From positions 4,679,805-4,743,804 of the forward strand of contig KV748180.1 in NCBI GenBank assembly GCA_001692895.1: 64,000 nucleotides of DNA, in the 5' to 3' direction. A program made the position numbers and the translations under genes. The notes under the pieces were generated by a model. That model worked only from the letters and a program-made list of their open reading frames with translations, searched no databases and was not told the DNA's origin. Of the stretch, positions 57,901 to 64,000 are shown piece by piece. This stretch comes from Cenococcum geophilum 1.58 (lineage: Eukaryota > Ascomycota > Dothideomycetes > Gloniales > Gloniaceae). Within the stretch, counting starts at the first letter, position 1, and the number at the start of each line of letters is the position of its first letter.

Positions 57901-60900
57901 AAGTAGATAATAATATCGTTAAGGTATACTATAATAAATTTATCTAAGTGTTCTCCTAATACGTTATTAATACGCTTTTAGAATATTACTAGTGCGTTTA
58001 TAAGCCCGAATTATATAACTAATAGTTTATATAGTCCTTTCTTTAACCTAAAGGCTGCCTTTTATTTATTACCTTCCTTAATTCTAATCTAATGGTATAC
58101 CTATCTTAGATCTATCTTTATAAAGATTTGCGTATTACCTATCCTATCTTAGATCTCGCTAATTAAGGGTAAAGAATACCTATCCTTTCTAGTAATGCTG
58201 TTTAACTGCCTATAGTTAATACACAGCCTTAGTTTGCTATTTTTCTTTAGTATAAACAGTACTGGATATTCTACTAATAACTATAATAGTCTAATATATC
58301 CCTTTTATAGGTTTTCTTAGATAAACTCTTTTAATGCTCTACTTTCTTCTTTAGTAAGCTTATAGATTGGAAAGAACTTTAGACTTGTTCCTGGTTCTAA
58401 TTTTATCTTATAATCTTATACTATATACTCTAATAGCTTTTTACTTTCCGGTGACTATAGTCTCTTACTATACTTATAGTATCTCTTTAGTATATAACTT
58501 AATCCTTTTTCTATTTCTTTATATATTGCTCCGACTTAGTACTATACTAACTTAGCTTATTATTATATTTTACGGCGTTAAGTATCTCTAATATCGACCT
58601 AACCTCTAATCCAATTAATCCTTAGGTTATATTCCTATAACTAAGGTATTTTTAGTACTGCCTTATCCCGTCCTAATAGTAGGATATTAAAAAATATCTT
58701 AATTTGTCTTCCTTTAATAGTTATCTAAATAGGTCCTATTTTAAGATTAATAATCCCTCCTCCGTAGGCTATTAGATCTCCTAAAATTATAACTAATAGG
58801 TAAGGTTTCTTCTTCTACCTATAAGGTAATCCCATTCTTTTAACTACTGCTAGTAAGATATAGTTCCTCGTTACTCCACTATCTATTAGCGCTTTAAACT
58901 ATTAATCTTACTATTTAACTTGTAAATTTAGGTGTTGTCCTTAAATTCCTTTAAGGGTCTAAGGTTTTACTACTGGCTCCCTCTAGTTCTATAGGCCTTT
59001 ACTTTTCCTAACTATTAGCTACTTAATTCTTATATACTTAGCTTACTCTTTAGCTAATACCTAGTTTACTTTTTATCTTTAATATACTATAGATATATAT
59101 TTTCTAGGCATTCCCACTACTATTATTCGTCTAAGTATTCTTCTATAAGGAATCTTCTTAATTAAAGTACTAAACTTCCTTCCTCTTAAACTTCTACTAG
59201 ATGCCATCTATATATATATTTGGTATTCCTATACTATTACTTATCTATTATCTAGTATATCCTTATAGGGTATTTCCAATTCTTTTCCTTTGGATTCTTA
59301 TATATTTCGTATATATCGTCTATATACGTAATTTATAATAGTATATAGTGTGCCGGGTGCTTTAGGTTAACTCTTAGCTTGTCTTTACTCTTAAGTTTAA
59401 ATCTCTATTATGTTAATCTAAATGTTATAACTTTATTCGCAGGTATTAAGATACGTCTTTTACTTCTTTAGTCCTCTAATTATTCCTCTAGATCCTTTAA
59501 CATTATAATTAAGGCTCCTTTAATATGCGTTATAGCCTTCTCTATAATTGGGTGGTCCTAGATAACTTTCTTATCTAACTATATATAGAAATCTTCCTAC
59601 TTATTATTATGCCTTTACCTATACTACTTTTAGTATAGCTACTAGAGTATATATAGCTTATCCGTAAGGAAGTATCTTCTTATTACTATATTGTAATAGC
59701 CCTTTATATATCATTCTTTAAACCTAGTTAGGATCCCTAAATCCTCTTTATCTTCCAGTTTAGTAAGCTACTTAGCTCTTAGTATGCCTACCCTAGGCCT
59801 ATTAGTAATTCTTTATACTAGTGCTCTATCCTTAGTACGTTCTAATATACTAGATCTCTTATCTAGTTTCTGTTCTTGCTATGCGATAATTCTTTGCCTA
59901 AATTCTTTTATAGTTTCTTTTAGTTTATATCTTGCGCTTAGATCCTTAAAGTCTTTATACTTCTTAATCTTAGTATTAATTCTTTAATCTTTAGTCCGAA
60001 TATTGTTCTTCTAAGTCTATATATTCGTCTCCTAGTCTAATTACTATTTATACTACAGATTCTCTAATCTATAAAGAAGCTCCTTGCCTCTTACTTATAG
60101 GTGCCTTAATTTATACCTTAAATTCTTAGCCCTTTTAGATTCTTAATCCTAAGCTTGTTTCTATCCTAAGCTTTACTCTAGCCTTAGTCTAACTAGGCTT
60201 ACTTAGTGTTCTTATCTTATCTTAAGAGTCTTAAATCTCACTCATCTTATCTTAAGAGTCTTAAATCTTACTCATCTTATCTTAAGAGTCTTATGCCTTA
60301 AGGAAACTTCGTCCTAAGCTTATTCGTATATTACTAAACTAAGCTATTGCTCTGCTCTATCGGTTATTGTCCGTTATAGGTCCTTAAGCTTGCCTTATCT
60401 CGTCTTAAGAATCTTAGTTATCTCTTATCTCGCTATAAGAATCTTAAGCCTGTGGCTTCTTGCCTTTATTAAGTGCCGAAGTAGTTTGCTGTCCTACTTC
60501 TCTTACGTCTTGCAAAGCGATAGATATCGTATCTAGTGGTGTCTTAATCCCCACTAATATTCCCTGTTCTATAGTGGAATTATCCTCTACCTCTAGTATA
60601 ATATCTCTTAGGTCTATATACTCCTAGTAAGCTACCTTTATTACCTCGTTATTACGAAATACTTTACCTACGTTAAAATCATTATCCTTAATATCCGATC
60701 TGCGAGCTGGTTTATTGGTTCCTCTATATCCTATAGGTGTTAGCTCTTATAGCTAATAGCTTACGCCATACTTAGCGTCCTTATAAATTCGGTATATGTA
60801 GTTATAACAAAATATAAAACTTTTAATTAAATATTCATTTGTTCCTTGTAGCATATTATCGTCCCTCTATACATATATATCGTCTACTAGTCTCGTGCCT

Positions 60901-61976
60901 TTTACTATATAGTAACTCTACCCACTTCTACAGTCTCTAATATAATGACCCTGTTTTCCGCAATTTATATAAGCTCCTTCTTTAAACTATTTTTCTTACT
61001 ATGGAGTCCGCCTAAATGTCTTCTGCTGCTAAGATCCCTAGTTTAGCCTCTACTTCTTAGACCTTTAATTACTTAATCCTTGTCCTCTAGGTTTCTATAG
61101 TTTCGTACTCCATCTTTTATAGGCTTCTTTAGTACCACTTAGGTCCATTAGCTCTGCGCTATACTATAGTTTTTAACTTAGCTTCTGTCGTTGCGTACTC
61201 TACGCCTTATATAACTATAAAACTTTATCCTAGCCTCTTTTAGCCTGTTCCCTTTAGTAGATCTAATTATTAATCTTAATTACCTAATCTATTAGTTCCC
61301 TTAGGGTATCCATATCTTCTATTAGGATAATCGCGTCCTAGACTTTAGCCTTAAGTCCTTATTTATACTGTGCTATAAGCGCCCTATTATTCCACTTTAC
61401 TTACGTTACTAATATCTGGAACTATGTTATATACTTAATTACTAAGGTTTATTACGTAATGTCTTAGAGTTTTTTTTCTACCGTGGTTACCGCCTTTGGG
61501 TCTCCAAACATTTGCATAAGTCGTTCTATAAATCCATTCTAGCTTAAGAACATAAACCGTACCTCTTAGTTAGTGGTTGTTATGCTATTCGCTTATATCT
61601 CTATAAGGTAAGGCTCGAACTATTTAAGTGCTCTTCCTGTTAAGAATAGTCCTGCATAGGCTATTTGATCCATAGGTATTGCCAGCTTTGCTCCTTCCTA
61701 TACTACCTTAAAGTGCATTTATGTTAGGAATCCTTTAAGCTTCAATCTCTCTCCTAAGTATCTTTCGATTAATAGTAACTTAACCTTTACTGCGCCTATC
61801 CCGTTAATCCTATTTTCCAACGTTATATTATTTTCTATTAACTAGTTAACTATCTCTTATAGCTGTCCAACCGTTATAGGTTGCTATAAGTTAGTGTCTG
61901 CTATACTAGTATCGTTACCTAACCTTAAAGTAGTTGCCGCCGTCAATAGCGTTGTAGCTAGTACTTTTGGTGGCAT
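54780..61976 (-). pseudogene. Gypsy D2 gag-pol, one frame with chromodomain and C-terminal tail
   Basis: The frame is constant from ATG 61976 (MPPKVLATTLLTAATTLRLG) to TAA 54780, about 2,400 codons, broken only by stops. Domains in order are Gag with coiled coil, zinc knuckle (YINCGKQGHYIRDC near 60950), protease LIDSGVTRNYIL near 58870, RT with VYLNDIIIY near 57920, RNase H, integrase, chromodomain near 55800, and a tail of about 270 residues (LRDNIAAIVRARRQAYKEEI, NNLEMFQIFKDENKKEGDS) that ends in the LTR. The single frame shows that this family used one Gag-Pol ORF and that the D1 shift is damage. Confidence 0.87.
55290..55570 (+). pseudogene. Antisense co-located coiled-coil frame in gypsy D2
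   Basis: This is the same plus-strand frame as at 34945 in D1. It reads TAIWLDSKLS, ALTKLERSYDTEQKALNTQI, AAFTRLLRLKKVYKKVRFKE and ELSNKRIDSLLIEKEINLSS. It has fewer stops than the D1 copy. It overlaps the sense tail of pol. It could be an old captured gene read in antisense, or a shadow. Confidence 0.4.
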
Positions 61977-62021
61977 ATTATTTGACTTTTTATACTTGTT
62001 ACCGTAACTAGGTAGTAATTA

Positions 62022-62444
62022 TGTAACGGAACCTTGTAGCAAGAACTACGATAGGCTCGTTAATAGGCTAGGTATATAGGTAAAGCAAGTTAAAGTTAAT
62101 AAAGTAATAATAACTGGTGGAGTGGTTGCCTAATAGATTAACTCTAATTATATTCTAAGAATTACTATAAGGAAGGAACTATCTAGGTAGGGACTAAGGG
62201 TCCTTAAATACATAACCGTACTCCTATAAAATCCTTCTTGTACGTAATATACGTCTTATACGTAATGTACGTAAGTTCCTCTCGTTTCTCTCGTTTAATA
62301 CGTAGCATATTATGTGACCTCGGTTACTATTCCTCGTCATATAGTTCCACTAGCTCCATACTAAACCGTGCCTAAATTAACCAACTAGCTTCTTCCGACT
62401 CCTCTTCTAGTAGTCGTAACATCGTACTTAAAGCGTCCGTAATA
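62022..62444 (-). repeat. Gypsy D2 5' LTR
   Basis: It starts TGTAACGGAACC and ends GTCCGTAATA on the plus strand. The GTAGT duplication follows. Confidence 0.93.
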
Positions 62445-62449
62445 GTAGT

Positions 62450-63485
62450 AAGTAAATTAGAATAATTTTATGCGCCTAGCAGAACTCTACAAAGTTAATA
62501 TTTATATAGCTACTATGGCCGTCCATAATAAGAAGTCAATAGCCATAGCGTTTAGAGTCTTTTTTATCTTCTTAATAAGCCTACTAAGCCTTAGTTCGTT
62601 AAGTATATTGCTTAATGTATTACAGCTACTTTATGCTAAGCTCTTAATTTAACCAACTATTTTCTAATATTCTAATTATACAGTCGCCTATAGCCTCTAT
62701 AGCTTCCTGCCATAATAAAGCTGTGTGCTGGCATCCTTAGAAAATAATAAACGGTGGTATTATTTGGCTATATATCCCAATTGCGTTAATTTATAACACC
62801 TATTCTCTTATTAATTGTCTTAAAATTAATAAGACTACCTTATAGTACTACTACTTTAGTACTATAGGCAAAGCCTATAGCGTAGCTAGTCTTATTTATA
62901 TTCCAAATATCTAATTCGGCGACATTATACTAAGTCTTAACGGTGGTGTAGTCTTTAAAGAACTACTATACGCGGGCTGGATTGTTGCCAGTAAGAGCTT
63001 ATTCTATAGTAAGAGAACGTATATAATAAGTACATAGCTCTTTCTGCCGTTTTAGGAACTAATATATTTATATTCTGCCTAAAGGATCGACTAAGGTATA
63101 ATATAGAAGGGTAGTGGATTCGCGTTAAAGTATAAGGGTAGCAATGGTACGAATAGTGCAATATTAATATAGAAATCTAGCTTAAGTAAGATAAATACAA
63201 TATCAAACTATTGTATCCTCGCTAGCAGGACTAATATAATATTAGTTAGTATAGGCGACTTAATAGGACCTTTGCTTTCCACTAAGGCGACAATAAAATA
63301 TATTTGGATTAATATTATGTACCTTTACGCAGCCTTCTTTGCTTTTATAATAACTAAGATTATAGGCCTTAATAGCCAGCTGTATTTTCTCTTCTGTATT
63401 AGGAGCTTAAGGCCAACAAGGCATAATTGGTAAGGTTTGTGGTAGAGGTAATTGTTAAGGAAGTCTTAAAATTAAGGCTGTTTAA
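62450..63485 (+). pseudogene. Unknown degraded coding remnant, part 2
   Basis: It continues part 1 after removal of D2 and one duplication (KLEQFYAPSRTL, YLYSYYGRP, FYLLNKPTKP, CITATLC). Further on, two plus-strand frames are about equally readable, one with IYLDxYYVPLRSLLCFYNN and FVVEVIVKEVLKLRLFKR near 63300-63480, so an indel is likely. There is no known motif. The short frames at 62470-62652 and 62955-63161 are not independent genes. Confidence 0.35.
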
Positions 63486-63529
63486 AAGGTAGCAGTATAT
63501 CTAATTAGGAAGGCGGTTAACCCAATCAG

Positions 63530-63640
63530 GCAGGCGGTAGGAAAATCCGTCGGAACTACCGACACCGTCATAACCCCCTAACATACGTTACTTGGCAGAG
63601 GCACGTGTAGAGGCTATCGGGAATATAGCGGGGACCCGAT
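63530..63640. repeat. Inverted end of repeat R1 and minisatellite flank
   Basis: 63532-63585 is the reverse complement of the first 50 bp of R1 at 32222 (TAACGTATGTTAGGGGGTTA when reversed). It is followed by GGCAGAGGCACGTGTAGAGG and CGGGAATATAGCGGGGACCC, the same flank that precedes array S4 at 26532. Confidence 0.75.
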
Positions 63641-64000
63641 GCGGAGCTTCGTGTAGAGCCTCCGTACGCAGAGCTTCGTGTAGAGCCTCCGTACGCAGAG
63701 CTTCGTGTAGAACCTCCGTACGCAGAGCTTCGCGCAGAGCCTTATACAGAGCCTCTATACGCAGAGCTTTATGTAGAGCCTTGTGTAGAGCCTCGTGCAG
63801 AGCTTTGTATAAGAGCTTTGTGTAGAGCTTCGTGTAGAACTTCGTGCAGAGCTTCGTGTAGAGCTTCGTGCAGAGCTTCGTGCAGAGCTTCGTGCAGAAC
63901 TTCGTGCAGAACTTCGTGCAGAGCCTCGTGCAGGGCTTCGTGTGTAGAGCTTCGTGCAGAGCTTCGTGCAGAACTGCGTGCAGAGCTTTGTGCAGAGCTT
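63640..64000. repeat. 12-bp minisatellite array S6 (continues past window)
   Basis: Units AGAGCTTCGTGC with CCTCCGTACGC variants, GC-rich and barely mutated. The frame 63592-63825 is a repeat by-product. Confidence 0.93.

Larger units (their letters stand above)
54478..62444 (-). mobile_element. Gypsy D2, full-length chromodomain gypsy, minus strand
   Basis: It has two 423-bp LTRs (54478-54900 and 62022-62444) and the 5-bp duplication GTAGT (54473-54477 and 62445-62449). Total length is 7,967 bp with no large insertion, so it serves as the reference for D1. Confidence 0.95.

Overview
The window is a fungal heterochromatin block, most likely from a filamentous ascomycete (Pezizomycotina). I find no intact host protein gene. 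Almost everything is nested transposable elements and satellites. The large elements carry the signature of repeat-induced point mutation (RIP): TA-rich sequence, in-frame TAG/TAA stops where the families have Gln or Trp codons, Asp-to-Asn and His-to-Tyr changes in catalytic motifs, and LTR pairs that differ by transitions. Short elements and GC-rich satellites look much less mutated. The species cannot be fixed from sequence alone.

Left block (1-16063). A Ty3/gypsy element (A: integrase plus chromodomain, 3' LTR at 15158-15857) is interrupted by a Ty1/copia element (A). That copia is interrupted by a complete 10.6-kb gypsy element (B, 183-10798, 277-bp LTRs, 6-bp duplication CTACTA) and by a terminal-inverted-repeat (TIR) element that itself holds a palindromic MITE. 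Gypsy A also carries an 865-bp foldback element with a perfect 8-bp duplication and a pogo-like MITE in its LTR. Gypsy B has a third long reading frame (7327-10545) after pol whose motifs resemble an Fe(II)/2-oxoglutarate dioxygenase core.

Middle block (16064-33300). A palindromic MITE and a tRNA-Arg(UCU) gene come first. The tRNA has a normal 15-nt intron and a second 48-nt insertion in the D-loop that starts GT and ends AG. A hAT-type MITE follows, then 12-bp minisatellites (six arrays in the window), an 8-bp satellite and an 80-bp tandem duplication. Next is a large inverted-repeat region of Tad1-like LINE pieces arranged tail to tail (18907-30540), hit by a pogo-like MITE and a 141-bp solo LTR, both with paralogous empty sites inside the window. 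Two copies of a composite satellite cassette follow. The block ends with a minus-strand coiled-coil remnant beside an LTR.

Right block (33301-64000). A hAT-type MITE with 8-bp duplication ATTCTTTA is split by a full-length chromodomain gypsy element (D1, minus strand, duplication GCCCT). D1 is split in turn by a full-length copia element (B, plus strand, duplication ACTAT). A plus-strand remnant with an acidic tail and a third gypsy element (E, minus strand) follow. A second full copy of the D family (D2, 54478-62444, duplication GTAGT) interrupts a degraded coding remnant of unknown function. The window ends in a 12-bp minisatellite.

There is no pathway here. The value of the region is its insertion chronology, which can be read from target-site duplications (TSDs), and a few features that ordinary transposon decay does not explain.
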